64,000 bases of DNA from positions 22,494 through 86,493 of the forward strand of contig CAJUNC010000013.1 of the NCBI GenBank assembly GCA_910587695.1, written 5' to 3'. Below the pieces are notes generated by a model. That model was not told where the DNA came from. It did not search any database and saw only the letters and a list, made by a program, of their open reading frames with translations. Of this stretch, positions 19,021 through 27,411 are shown one piece after another (positions within the stretch are counted from its first letter, which is position 1; the number at the start of each line of letters is the position of its first letter). A program made the translations under genes and the position numbers. Origin of the DNA: an uncultured Lactobacillus sp. Lineage in GTDB: Bacteria; Bacillota; Bacilli; Lactobacillales; Lactobacillaceae.

Positions 19021-19923
19021 TTAATAATCATCTTGTCGGTAACCAAACGCTTTTAGATCGACTTGACGGTCTTTCCAATTAGGTTGAACTTTGACCCAAA
19101 GCTCTAAAAAGACCTTATCACCTAACATAAATTCGATCTCCTTACGCGCTCTTGTCCCGATCTCTTTTAGCATCTTGCCACCTTTACCGATGATGATCCC
19201 CTTTTGACTGGAACGTTCGACCACGATAGTTGCTTGGATCAAAACTTTTTCATCATCTTCTCGTTTGATCCGATCAACAACGACAGCAACTGAATGTGGA
19301 ACTTCTTCACGCGTCAATTGTAAAACTTTTTCGCGGATCAATTCGCTGACGATGAAACGCTCGGGATGATCAGTAACTTGATCTTTTGGATAGTATTGCG
19401 GACCTTCCGGCAGATCTTCAACTAGATCATGAACTAATTCAGCACAATTATTACCATTCAAAGCTGAGATCGGAAAGACATCTTTGTAGTCTAAAGTATC
19501 CCGGTAATCGTCCATCACTTCTAATAAATGATCTGGGTGGATCTTATCGATCTTGTTGATCACTAAATAGATCGGTTTTTTGACATTTTTTAGTCGCTCA
19601 ATGATAAAATCATCGCCTCGACCTCGTTTTTGTTCAGCATTGACCATAAAGATCACCGCATCAACTTCATTAAGCGTCGAAAGCGCCGACTTGACCATAA
19701 AATCACCTAAACGACTATGTGGTTTATGGATCCCAGGTGTATCGATAAACACGATCTGAGCGTTGTCAGTGGTATATACCCCCTGGATCTTATTACGTGT
19801 TGTTTGAGCCTTATCGCTCATGATCGCGATCTTTTGTCCGACCACATTGTTTAAAAAGGTCGATTTGCCAACGTTAGGTCGCCCTACGATCGCAATAAAA
19901 CCTGAATGAAATTTTTCTTCCAA
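19021..19923 (-). CDS. era: GTPase Era, 16S rRNA/30S assembly factor
   Basis: Binds GTP and the 3' end of 16S rRNA during 30S subunit maturation. The GTPase domain shows G1 GRPNVGKST, G3 DTPGIH, G4 NKID and G5 SALNG. The C-terminal KH domain has SSQKGIIIGKGGKMLKEIG near 250. The best start is TTG at 19923 (300 residues), eight bases after AGGGAAG. It gives MEEKFHSGFIAIVG, like relatives. A longer TTG start at 19944 is less likely. The gene follows dgkA closely. Confidence 0.95.
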   Translation of the reverse strand: MEEKFHSGFIAIVGRPNVGKSTFLNNVVGQKIAIMSDKAQTTRNKIQGVYTTDNAQIVFIDTPGIHKPHSRLGDFMVKSALSTLNEVDAVIFMVNAEQKRGRGDDFIIERLKNVKKPIYLVINKIDKIHPDHLLEVMDDYRDTLDYKDVFPISALNGNNCAELVHDLVEDLPEGPQYYPKDQVTDHPERFIVSELIREKVLQLTREEVPHSVAVVVDRIKREDDEKVLIQATIVVERSSQKGIIIGKGGKMLKEIGTRARKEIEFMLGDKVFLELWVKVQPNWKDRQVDLKAFGYRQDDY

Positions 19924-19946
19924 AATATACACTTCCCTAATCAATA

Positions 19947-20357
19947 TCAGTTAAATAATTGCCAAATACGTGGACCAAAGATCAATGTTGCTGTGATCAA
20001 AGAAAAGATAGCTGCCAGTAATACCGCTGCAGCCGCCATATCTTTAGCTTTTTTGGCAAGTGGATGTCGTTTATAGTTTGTAGCTAGATCAACGACATTT
20101 TCGATGGCAGAATTCCAAACTTCACTGGAGATCACCAAAAAAATACTCAAAAATAGCCAGAGCCACTCACTGATAGTCACATTAAAAATGAGTCCCATAA
20201 TCACGACCAAAGTTATCGCACTCACATGAAACCGCAGATTGCGCTCTTCTTTATAAGCCGTTTTCAAGCCAACGAGCGCATAACGCAAGGACTGGAAAAA
20301 ATGGCGATTTTTCCAGCTGTTGACCGGCTGTTTTGGTTCTTTATCGTTTAAGTCCAT
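19947..20357 (-). CDS. dgkA: Undecaprenol/diacylglycerol kinase (DgkA family)
   Basis: An integral membrane kinase. In Gram-positives this family mainly phosphorylates undecaprenol to replenish the cell-wall lipid carrier. About 136 residues from the ATG at 20357. Motifs: KEERNLRFH near 38, and the catalytic EVWNSAIENVVDL near 84. Two further hydrophobic segments follow. The longer upstream frame overlaps ybeY and would add a cysteine-rich head unlike the family. The chosen start overlaps the ybeY stop by 17 bp, consistent with coupled translation. Confidence 0.92.
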   Translation of the reverse strand: MDLNDKEPKQPVNSWKNRHFFQSLRYALVGLKTAYKEERNLRFHVSAITLVVIMGLIFNVTISEWLWLFLSIFLVISSEVWNSAIENVVDLATNYKRHPLAKKAKDMAAAAVLLAAIFSLITATLIFGPRIWQLFN

Positions 20358-20820
20358 ACGCCTCGAGAATTTCTCTTTGCAAACCAAACATTTCCTTTTC
20401 GTCTTCGGCTTGCATGTGGTCGTAGCCATTGAGATGTAAAAAACCATGAACAACTAAAAAGCCCAATTCTCTTTCCTGCGAATGCCCTAAATACTCAGCT
20501 TGTTCTTTGACTTTATCGATCGAAACCATGATATCCCCGATATTTTTAGGGATCTCAAACTCTGCTTCGTTCGGCAAAATGATCGGGACCTCATTTGGAT
20601 CTTCCTCTTCGATCGCAAAACTGATCACATCAGTTGGTTTATCAACGCCACGATATTCTTTGTTGATACGATGGATTTCAGCATTATCCATCAAAGTGAC
20701 TGACATTTCAGTATTTGAGGGTAACTTGAGATAATCACCCGCAAAGTCCAAGATCTCACAAATGAGTGTCTTCCACTCACTTGAAACTTGCTCAGTATTA
20801 TCATAAACTTCCAGATCCAT
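20341..20820 (-). CDS. ybeY: Endoribonuclease YbeY (rRNA maturation)
   Basis: A zinc-dependent single-strand RNase involved in 16S rRNA 3'-end processing and ribosome quality control. The 159 residues contain the signature metal motif HGFLHLNGYDH near residue 128 with the third histidine in place, plus NKEYRGVDKPTDVISFA near 60. It starts two bases after the phoH stop. The phoH-ybeY-dgkA-era order is standard for Bacilli. Confidence 0.96.
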   Translation of the reverse strand: MDLEVYDNTEQVSSEWKTLICEILDFAGDYLKLPSNTEMSVTLMDNAEIHRINKEYRGVDKPTDVISFAIEEEDPNEVPIILPNEAEFEIPKNIGDIMVSIDKVKEQAEYLGHSQERELGFLVVHGFLHLNGYDHMQAEDEKEMFGLQREILEAYGLKR

Positions 20821-20822
20821 TT

Positions 20823-21806
20823 TTATTCCTCATTTTCCATTGAATTGTAGTTATCGTATGCACGAATGATCTCAGATACGACTGGATGGCGCACAACATC
20901 GACAGAATCAAATTTTACAAAGCCGATATGTGGTGAGCCCTTCAAGATCTTCTCTGCGTCGACCAAACCACTTTGACTGTGTCCTTTAGGTAGATCGATC
21001 TGTGATCTATCACCATTGATGATCATTTTAGATCCAAATCCAAGACGGGTCAAAAACATCTTCATCTGTGCCCGTGTCGTGTTTTGAGCTTCATCCAAGA
21101 TAACAAAAGCATTATCTAACGTGCGTCCACGCATATAAGCTAAAGGTGCGATCTCGATCACACCACGCTCGATCAAGCGTTCAGTGTGTTCTGCCCCTAA
21201 GATCGAATTTAGCGCATCATAGATCGGACGTAAATACGGATCGACTTTTTCTTTAAGATCTCCCGGTAAAAAGCCCAATGATTCACCCGCTTCGACCGCT
21301 GGACGCGTCAAGATCAACCGCTCGACTTCATGGCGCTTTAAAGCAGCAACAGCCATTACAACGGCTAAATAAGTCTTCCCAGTTCCGGCAGGTCCGATCC
21401 CAAACACAAGATCTTTATGCTTGATCTCTTGCACATATTGGCGTTGCCCATAACTTTTGACCCGGATCGAACGTCCCCGACGGTCTTTTAATAGTTCTTC
21501 AGTATAGAGATCCTTAAAATACTCTAATGTCCCGCGTTGTGCCATCTTCATCGCTGATACAACATCTGCACTACTTATAGTGATTTTTTTACGTAAAAGT
21601 CCCGTCAACTCACTCAATATCTGATAGACTAAATCAACGTTTTTTTCAGTACCGGTGATCTTTATCGTACCACCGAAAGGCTTTAATACAACATTTTGGC
21701 CTTCTTCGATCAATTTAAAATGGCTGTCATTGATGCCTGACAGCGAAATTTGCAATTGAGAATCGTTGAGAACGAAACTTTTTTCGACTAATTGTTCTGC
21801 GCTCAA
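20823..21806 (-). CDS. PhoH-like ATPase
   Basis: A cytoplasmic P-loop ATPase associated in many bacteria with YbeY and RNA metabolism. It has an N-terminal KH-like segment and Walker A GPAGTGKTYLA near residue 125. Walker B is ILDEAQNT near 220. I place the start at TTG 21806 (about 327 residues): AAGGGAGAT stands eight bases upstream and the protein then begins SAEQLVEKSF. A longer open frame reaches 21890 but adds a hydrophobic stretch with no ribosome binding site. Confidence 0.93.
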   Translation of the reverse strand: MSAEQLVEKSFVLNDSQLQISLSGINDSHFKLIEEGQNVVLKPFGGTIKITGTEKNVDLVYQILSELTGLLRKKITISSADVVSAMKMAQRGTLEYFKDLYTEELLKDRRGRSIRVKSYGQRQYVQEIKHKDLVFGIGPAGTGKTYLAVVMAVAALKRHEVERLILTRPAVEAGESLGFLPGDLKEKVDPYLRPIYDALNSILGAEHTERLIERGVIEIAPLAYMRGRTLDNAFVILDEAQNTTRAQMKMFLTRLGFGSKMIINGDRSQIDLPKGHSQSGLVDAEKILKGSPHIGFVKFDSVDVVRHPVVSEIIRAYDNYNSMENEE

Positions 21807-21892
21807 TCGCCCATCTCCCTTATTATACTTTATAACCCCAATTATACTGATTATCAATTCGATAATCAAATTCAAAGTAAACTTAAACAAAT

Positions 21893-21924
21893 AAGAAAAA
21901 AGCCGAGATCTAGCATCTCGACTC
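21893..21924 (-). terminator. Terminator after the yqeY-like gene
   Basis: GTCGAGAT and ATCTCGGC form a stem with a GCTAG loop, followed by TTTTTT on the minus strand. Confidence 0.88.
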
Positions 21925-21929
21925 TTTGC

Positions 21930-22376
21930 TTATTTATTAAGCAATGACATTACGGTAGAGTTGACTAATTTACCATCAGCTTTACCCTTTAACTTAGGCA
22001 TCACTGCCCCCATTACTTTACCGAAGTCAGCTTTTGATGTTGCTCCAACCTGATTGATCGTTTCTTCAACAACGGCCTTTACTTCATCTGCACTGAGTTG
22101 TTTTGGCAAGTAACCTTCAACAACTTTGATCTCTTCTTCGAGTTTTTGGACAGCTTCATCACGCCCAGCAGCTTTGAATTCTTCTAAAGAATCCTTGCGT
22201 TGCTTCAACTCACGAGATAACACGCTTACTTCTTCATCAGGAGTCAAGTCGTGTCCAACGTTGATCTGTTCATTTGTAACTGCAGCTTTGAGCATCCGAA
22301 CAGTTGCCAAACGGCCTTTATCCTTAGCTTTCATTGCAGCTACCATATCTTTTTGTAATGAATCTAATAAACTCAT
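21930..22376 (-). CDS. yqeY: GatB/YqeY domain protein
   Basis: A 148-residue helical protein related to the tRNA-binding C-terminal domain of GatB. It shows MKAKDKGRLATVRMLKAAVTN and the C-terminal GKVMGAVMPKLKGKADGKLVN. The precise role is not established; fused or stand-alone copies are thought to bind tRNA. The ATG at 22376 sits eight bases after AGGAGG; a GTG directly before it is not needed. It lies 19 bp after rpsU, the conserved rpsU-yqeY pair of Firmicutes. Confidence 0.94.
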   Translation of the reverse strand: MSLLDSLQKDMVAAMKAKDKGRLATVRMLKAAVTNEQINVGHDLTPDEEVSVLSRELKQRKDSLEEFKAAGRDEAVQKLEEEIKVVEGYLPKQLSADEVKAVVEETINQVGATSKADFGKVMGAVMPKLKGKADGKLVNSTVMSLLNK

Positions 22377-22397
22377 CACATTAGCCTCCTCTAGAAA

Positions 22398-22583
22398 CTA
22401 GAAACGACGCTTATTTTTGCGCTTTCTTGCTGCTTCGGATTTTTTCTTACGTTTTACACTTGGCTTCTCGTAGAATTCACGTTTCCGATATTCTTGCAAA
22501 GTACCTGTTTTTGAAACGGAACGTTTGAAGCGACGAAGAGCGTCATCAAGAGATTCGTTTTTACGAACGACTGTCTTTGACAT
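22398..22583 (-). CDS. rpsU: 30S ribosomal protein S21
   Basis: A small basic protein of the 30S subunit platform, 61 residues, near the anti-Shine-Dalgarno helix. It begins MSKTVVRKNESLDDALRRFK and ends in the lysine/arginine-rich tail typical of bS21. A GGAGGGAGGG ribosome binding site precedes it. It heads the rpsU-yqeY unit and is divergent from the gene at 22863. Confidence 0.97.
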   Translation of the reverse strand: MSKTVVRKNESLDDALRRFKRSVSKTGTLQEYRKREFYEKPSVKRKKKSEAARKRKNKRRF

Positions 22584-22778
22584 GGTTGTTTCCCTCCCTC
22601 CGAGCTTAAATGTAACCGTCTTAATTGTACAAACCTCAACAGTTCCTTTCTATTATAAACTAAATTAAAAGTTAGAGTCAACATAACTTTATAAACTTTT
22701 ACATAATTAGTGGTCATTTGTAAGTTGACCGGCGAAAAGTTAAAGTTTTACAGTGTTTTTTCACTCTAGCCATTTTTC

Positions 22779-22807
22779 TTGGAATCCCCTGTTAGATAGG
22801 CTATAAT
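22779..22807 (+). promoter_or_regulatory. Sigma-A promoter of the PPDK-regulator-like gene
   Basis: TTGGAA (22779-22784), a 17-bp spacer and a perfect TATAAT (22802-22807), 55 bp before the ATG at 22863, which follows GGGAGG. Confidence 0.88.
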
Positions 22808-22862
22808 TTTCATAGAATAAGTCGTTTTTTAACACTTTATCATAATTAAGGGAGGCATTTAT

Positions 22863-23678
22863 ATGTCAAATGAATTACATGTCTATGCGATCTCAGATTC
22901 ACTCGGGGAAACTGCCTATGCGATCGCCGAAGCTGCTAGTGTCCAATTTCCTAATGCGGATTTTACGATCCAACGTTACCCATTGATCAAGACCGTTTCT
23001 TTGGTACAAGGGATCATGAACAAGGCAAAACGCGAATCTGCTATCATCGTGCATACTTTTGTCGATCCAGAACTATCGACTTTTGTAAATAATTACTGTC
23101 AAGAAAATGGTTTACCCGTGATCGATGCTTTAAGTGACGTTATCCAAAAATTCTCACAAAAAGCAGGTGAAAAGCCATTACAAAAAGCTGGGATCAATCA
23201 CAATACTGATAAAGAATACTTCAATCGGATCGAAGCCCTTGAATTTGCCGTTACCTATGATGATGGTAAAGACCCAGCTGGCTTCTTAAAGGCTGATCTA
23301 GTCTTATTAGGGATCTCTCGAACATCAAAGACTCCGTTGTCACTTTTCCTAGCTAATCGTGGCTATAAAGTGGCTAACTTGCCCCTTGTTCCTAAAGCGC
23401 AGATCCCAGAAGAGATCTATAAAGTTGATCCTAACAAGATATTTGGATTGACTAATGACCCAGAGATCTTAAATGGGATCCGGCGTGAACGAATGATCTC
23501 TTATGGTCTTGATCCAGACACACACTATTCAAATATCGACAACATCGAAAGCGAATTGAATTTTGCTAACGAACTTTACAAAAAACTGGGTTGTCCTGTG
23601 ATCAACGTTGCACACAAGTCGATCGAAGAGACCGCAACGATCATTACTGAAAGTTTGGATAGTAACGCTCAAAGATAA
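22863..23678 (+). CDS. PPDK regulatory protein-like kinase/phosphotransferase
   Basis: A member of the DUF299/PSRP family: bifunctional ADP-dependent kinases and Pi-dependent pyrophosphorylases that switch pyruvate phosphate dikinase or PEP synthase on and off. The 271 residues contain the P-loop GISRTSKTPLSLFLANRGYKVANLPLVP near 149-176. Also present are the N-terminal YAISDSLGETAYAIAEAA and the C-terminal signature CPVINVAHKSIEETATII. No dikinase gene is in the window, so its partner is unknown here. It is a monocistronic plus-strand gene with its own promoter and terminator. Confidence 0.9.
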   Translation: MSNELHVYAISDSLGETAYAIAEAASVQFPNADFTIQRYPLIKTVSLVQGIMNKAKRESAIIVHTFVDPELSTFVNNYCQENGLPVIDALSDVIQKFSQKAGEKPLQKAGINHNTDKEYFNRIEALEFAVTYDDGKDPAGFLKADLVLLGISRTSKTPLSLFLANRGYKVANLPLVPKAQIPEEIYKVDPNKIFGLTNDPEILNGIRRERMISYGLDPDTHYSNIDNIESELNFANELYKKLGCPVINVAHKSIEETATIITESLDSNAQR

Positions 23679-23679
23679 A

Positions 23680-23730
23680 AAAAACTAAGATCTATAAATT
23701 GAAACGTTCAATTTATAGATCTTAGTTTTT
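23680..23730. terminator. Long bidirectional terminator between PPDK regulator and nfo
   Basis: A perfect inverted repeat of about 24 bp per arm (ACTAAGATCTATAAATTGAA and its complement) with a 3-nt loop, flanked by A and T runs. It separates convergent genes ending at 23678 and 23736. Confidence 0.92.
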
Positions 23731-23735
23731 TGTGT

Positions 23736-24638
23736 CTATTTTTTACCTTTATTTTGGTAGATCTTATCAAGTAACTCAGGGTCAAATTCACCTGCGCGTA
23801 GCATTGCGATCTCATAACCATATGGTGCATAACGATCATTTTTATCAGGGCCTACATACGGTGTTTCCAAAATCTTCGGTAGTGAAGCTAATTCTTCAAG
23901 TTTAGCGATCTTTTCTAAACTTTCAAATCCGATCGTCCCAAAACCTAGATTGGCATGCCGATCCTTATGGCTTCCTTGAGGATTCAAGGAGTCATTTAAA
24001 TGGATCACTTTTAGTCGATCTAACCCAATGATCTTATCAAATTCCGTTAAAACACCAGAAAAATCATCTTTGATCGCATATCCTGCATCATTTGCATGAC
24101 AAGTATCCAAAGTAATGGATAGCTTGTCATTATACTTCACCAAATCGATGATCTGAGCTAATTCTTCAAAACTCCGCCCGATCTCTGTCCCTTTGCCCGC
24201 CATCGTCTCTAAGGCGATCTGAAGCTTTTGATCAGGTTTTATGACCTCGTTTAAGCCCTTAGCAATACTTTTTATCCCAGCCTTTGCTCCCGCACCGACA
24301 TGTGCGCCAGGATGAAGTGTCATCTGGGTTGCCCCTAAAGCTTCAGCGCGCTTGACTTCAGCCCGTAAAAAATCGACCGCAAAGCCAAAATTTTCCGGTT
24401 TTTTAGTATTACCTAGGTTAACGATATAAGGAGCATGAACAACGATCTGACTTAAGCTATGTTCTGCCATATACGCCTGACCAGCTTCGATATTTAGCTC
24501 AGTGATCGGTTTACGCCGCGTATTTTGGGGCGCACCCGTATAGATCATAAAGGTCGAAGCCTCATAACTAGCAGCCTCTTTTGCTGCTCCCAGCAACATT
24601 TCTTTACCCTTCATGCCGACATGTGAACCAATTAGCAT
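23736..24638 (-). CDS. nfo: Endonuclease IV (AP endonuclease)
   Basis: A zinc-dependent AP endonuclease of base excision repair, cleaving 5' of abasic sites. At 300 residues it has the family motifs: IGSHVGMKGKEML at the start, LHPGAHVGAGA near 112, and TLDTCHANDAGY near 176. HLNDSLNPQGSHKDRHANLGFGTIG lies near 215-240. These supply the trinuclear zinc ligands. It is downstream of the glycosyltransferase genes by 15 bp, possibly co-transcribed. Confidence 0.96.
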   Translation of the reverse strand: MLIGSHVGMKGKEMLLGAAKEAASYEASTFMIYTGAPQNTRRKPITELNIEAGQAYMAEHSLSQIVVHAPYIVNLGNTKKPENFGFAVDFLRAEVKRAEALGATQMTLHPGAHVGAGAKAGIKSIAKGLNEVIKPDQKLQIALETMAGKGTEIGRSFEELAQIIDLVKYNDKLSITLDTCHANDAGYAIKDDFSGVLTEFDKIIGLDRLKVIHLNDSLNPQGSHKDRHANLGFGTIGFESLEKIAKLEELASLPKILETPYVGPDKNDRYAPYGYEIAMLRAGEFDPELLDKIYQNKGKK

Positions 24639-24653
24639 TTTTTCACCTCATTT

Positions 24654-25604
24654 TTAAAGATAAAATAGTCGATAAGTTAGTGGATTGACACAACGTAAAT
24701 ATAGATCAACTTTACTTTTTTGACGTAAATATGGATTTTTAGCAAAATCTGGGAACCAGATCTTTTTTTGCTGCCAGATCTGATCTAAGAGTTGATGCTT
24801 TAGTTGTTTATCTTTTAATTTAACGACCTTGCGCAATAAAACATTTCCTAATAAGTTTCGCACAAACCGATACTCTAATTCAAGATAATAGGTCTCAAAG
24901 ATCCCTTTAGTTTGATAAAAATCAATGATATCTTGATAGATCCACAAAATATCAGCGATCCGTGTCGTCTCACTATAAGAGATCGAAGTTTGGCGTTGCA
25001 CGTAATAAACTTCACACTCACGATCAACTGCAATGTCTGTGATATCCGTTAAATAAGTTACCAATTTAAAGAAAAAGTCTTGATCTTCATAGAGTTTTCC
25101 CTTGGGAAATTTAACTTCTGTGTCTAATAGCCATGTCCGCAAATATAATTTATTCCAAGCGACTACACGTCCACGGATCATATAATCTTTGAGTGAAACA
25201 TACTCAGGTGCTTGATCTTTTATTTTTTTATTCGGATACTCCCAATAAAAATCACACTCAACGATCTTCTTATTTCCTTCTTGAGTCAAAGCGTACATAT
25301 TTGCCAAAGCATTAGACGCAAGATGATCATCCGAATCTAAAAACATGATATATTGTCCAGTTGCATACTGCATCCCAAAATTACGCGCATCTGACAGCCC
25401 ACCATTTGGCTTGGTATAACTTTTGATGAGCAACGGATATTGGTCAGCATAACTTTCACAAAGCTCAGCCGAACCATCTGTACTTCCGTCATTTACTAAA
25501 ATGACTTCAAAATCATTGAAAGTTTGCTTGACTAAACTTGAGATACATTTTGGTAGATAAGCTTCAACATTATAGACTGGAACGACCACACTGATCTTTG
25601 TCAT
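24654..25604 (-). CDS. Family 2 glycosyltransferase
   Basis: A GT-A fold inverting glycosyltransferase acting on the cytoplasmic membrane face, probably in cell-wall glycan, teichoic acid or exopolysaccharide building. The 316 residues open with VVPVYNVEAYLPKCISSLVKQT and show ILVNDGSTDGS near 37, GGLSDARNFG near 68, and the metal-binding MFLDSDD near 91. The sugar donor cannot be read from sequence. Its start overlaps the stop of the next upstream glycosyltransferase by 4 bp (ATGA). Confidence 0.92.
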   Translation of the reverse strand: MTKISVVVPVYNVEAYLPKCISSLVKQTFNDFEVILVNDGSTDGSAELCESYADQYPLLIKSYTKPNGGLSDARNFGMQYATGQYIMFLDSDDHLASNALANMYALTQEGNKKIVECDFYWEYPNKKIKDQAPEYVSLKDYMIRGRVVAWNKLYLRTWLLDTEVKFPKGKLYEDQDFFFKLVTYLTDITDIAVDRECEVYYVQRQTSISYSETTRIADILWIYQDIIDFYQTKGIFETYYLELEYRFVRNLLGNVLLRKVVKLKDKQLKHQLLDQIWQQKKIWFPDFAKNPYLRQKSKVDLYLRCVNPLTYRLFYL

Positions 25605-26380
25605 TTATTTTTCCCCCATAACTTCTTGATCCGGCGTTCAAGTGCCCACCAAACTCGCCACAAAAAATTGATCCGCATCCCCCATTTTTTACCAAAACGT
25701 CGATTGATCTGACGCATTTTTTCGATATGGCGCAAATTGGTCGGCGTTTGCCATAACGCACTGTAGTGATGGATACTGATCGTCTCAGAGCTGAGCTTTA
25801 TCTGTCCCGTCAAAAAATCCATTGGCGCAAAGTAAGTCGTTGGATAGATCGTCACATCTCCCAACTTTTGTAGTTTATCTTGCCGTTTAAAGCCGATCTT
25901 TTCCAACAATTGTGTTGTGTAAACTGGGATCGCGACCGTATTTAACGAGCCATCGGCTTTGATAAATTCCAAGTCATTATACATATCGCGTAGCTGTTTT
26001 AATAGTGGATGATTTTTTTTTGCTCCAAAACCTAAGCCCGGTGCAACTTCAGCCCCACTTTCATTTTCTTCGATCGCAAAAAAAGCATCTTCTTCTAAAA
26101 TATGGTCTAATGTTTGAAGCAATTCAACATCAGTATCCAAATAGATCCCACCATAGCGATAAACGACATCAAATCCTAAATAATCAGAGACAAAACTCCA
26201 CTTACCAGCTTTTGCCGCTTGCGCAGTATATGTTACTTGCTCAACATCGTAATTTTTCTCATTCCACTCAATGATCTCATAATCGGGACAAAGTTTTTTC
26301 CAGCCTTCAATATACTGCCGATACTGTTTAGGCATTTCATTTTGTCCAAACCAACAGTAATGAATTATCTTAGGGATCAT
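25601..26380 (-). CDS. OCH1/GT32-like glycosyltransferase with DXD motif
   Basis: The 259 residues begin MIPKIIHYCWFGQNEMPKQ, the typical entry strand of the capsular polysaccharide and mannosyltransferase OCH1-like group. The metal-binding motif GGIYLDTDVELL is near residue 77. The basic C-terminus (ERRIKKLWGKNK) may associate with membrane. It overlaps the flanking glycosyltransferase genes by 4 bp on both sides, so the three are surely co-translated. Substrate unknown. Confidence 0.88.
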   Translation of the reverse strand: MIPKIIHYCWFGQNEMPKQYRQYIEGWKKLCPDYEIIEWNEKNYDVEQVTYTAQAAKAGKWSFVSDYLGFDVVYRYGGIYLDTDVELLQTLDHILEEDAFFAIEENESGAEVAPGLGFGAKKNHPLLKQLRDMYNDLEFIKADGSLNTVAIPVYTTQLLEKIGFKRQDKLQKLGDVTIYPTTYFAPMDFLTGQIKLSSETISIHHYSALWQTPTNLRHIEKMRQINRRFGKKWGMRINFLWRVWWALERRIKKLWGKNK

Positions 26381-27396
26381 TTTGTCACCTCGTGTTCTAA
26401 TTTTGTCACAGCTTCCTGCAAATAACCCCCAAAACGCATCTTACGGGCTATTTTGGCTACATTTTGACACATCAGCTGATACATCTCTGGTGTCAATTCA
26501 TTTAGCATCTCATCTAACTGCGCTAAATTCTCAACGGCTAGTCCCACTTGATTTTTCACGATAAAATCAGCCAAGGCCGCTTCTTTCCAGATGATGACTG
26601 GAAGGCCCGAACTCAGATAAAGTGAAGTCTTATGGGGATCGTTATATTTTAGGTAATTTCCAAAGCTACCATCACAGCGCTCGATACTCGTGCCGTCCCA
26701 AACTAAGCCAAAATTTTGCGTTAATTTGGCTGGCAATTCATCTGGCGGAAATGAACCGTAGTAGGTGATGTTTTGGGGGTAAGTGGTGGCTTTATTAGGT
26801 CCATACAAAGCTAATGGGATACTTAGATCCAACTTTTGTAAAAAATCGGCTTTTTGTAGATTGCCCGCATAGCAAATACTTTTCTCATAAGGACGCTTGG
26901 TCACTAATTCAACTGGATTAGCATAATCAAAGATCTCTAACACAGTCATTGGTTTAATGACCCCATTTTCTTTGAGCCAAGCTTTCATTTTTTCATTATG
27001 CACGATCAAACCATCACTTTGATTTAAAAATGCGATCTCTTTTTTGCGATAAGCCACATCACCAGCATAAGCGCGCAAAGATTCGATATCATGGATCAAA
27101 TACAGTAACTTGGTTTGCGTAAAACGGCGCACATTTTTCACGATCGCTTGGTCAGTGCGTTGATCAAAAGACGGATATTGAAAAACCACAGTTTGTGGTT
27201 CTAACTTTTGGATCTGACGTGGAATATCCCAAAAACTCTGCTTATAGCTCATGAGTTTAGCTTTTCTAGCCCCTGAAAAATAAAAATTCAGTTTTTTAAA
27301 TCCCTTAGTGGCTAAAAAATTCTCAGCATCAACTTTAGCTTTTGGACCAGCTTCATTTTGGCCCTTATCATACATCGAGATTACATATTTTTCCAT
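26377..27396 (-). CDS. Galactofuranosyltransferase-like glycosyltransferase
   Basis: A 339-residue protein resembling the bacterial sugar transferases described as beta-1,6-galactofuranosyltransferases or Gtf3-like enzymes. Features are the N-terminal MEKYVISMYDKGQNEAG, VVFQYPSF near 90, LIVHNEKMKAWL near 131, and NFGLVWDG near 228. The C-terminal YLSSGLPVIIWKEAALADFI near 271 is the nucleotide-sugar binding part of GT-B enzymes. It is the first gene of a three-gene glycosyltransferase set. Acceptor and donor are inferred only by resemblance. Confidence 0.75.
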   Translation of the reverse strand: MEKYVISMYDKGQNEAGPKAKVDAENFLATKGFKKLNFYFSGARKAKLMSYKQSFWDIPRQIQKLEPQTVVFQYPSFDQRTDQAIVKNVRRFTQTKLLYLIHDIESLRAYAGDVAYRKKEIAFLNQSDGLIVHNEKMKAWLKENGVIKPMTVLEIFDYANPVELVTKRPYEKSICYAGNLQKADFLQKLDLSIPLALYGPNKATTYPQNITYYGSFPPDELPAKLTQNFGLVWDGTSIERCDGSFGNYLKYNDPHKTSLYLSSGLPVIIWKEAALADFIVKNQVGLAVENLAQLDEMLNELTPEMYQLMCQNVAKIARKMRFGGYLQEAVTKLEHEVTK

Positions 27397-27411
27397 CGAT
27401 CGGTTTCCTTT

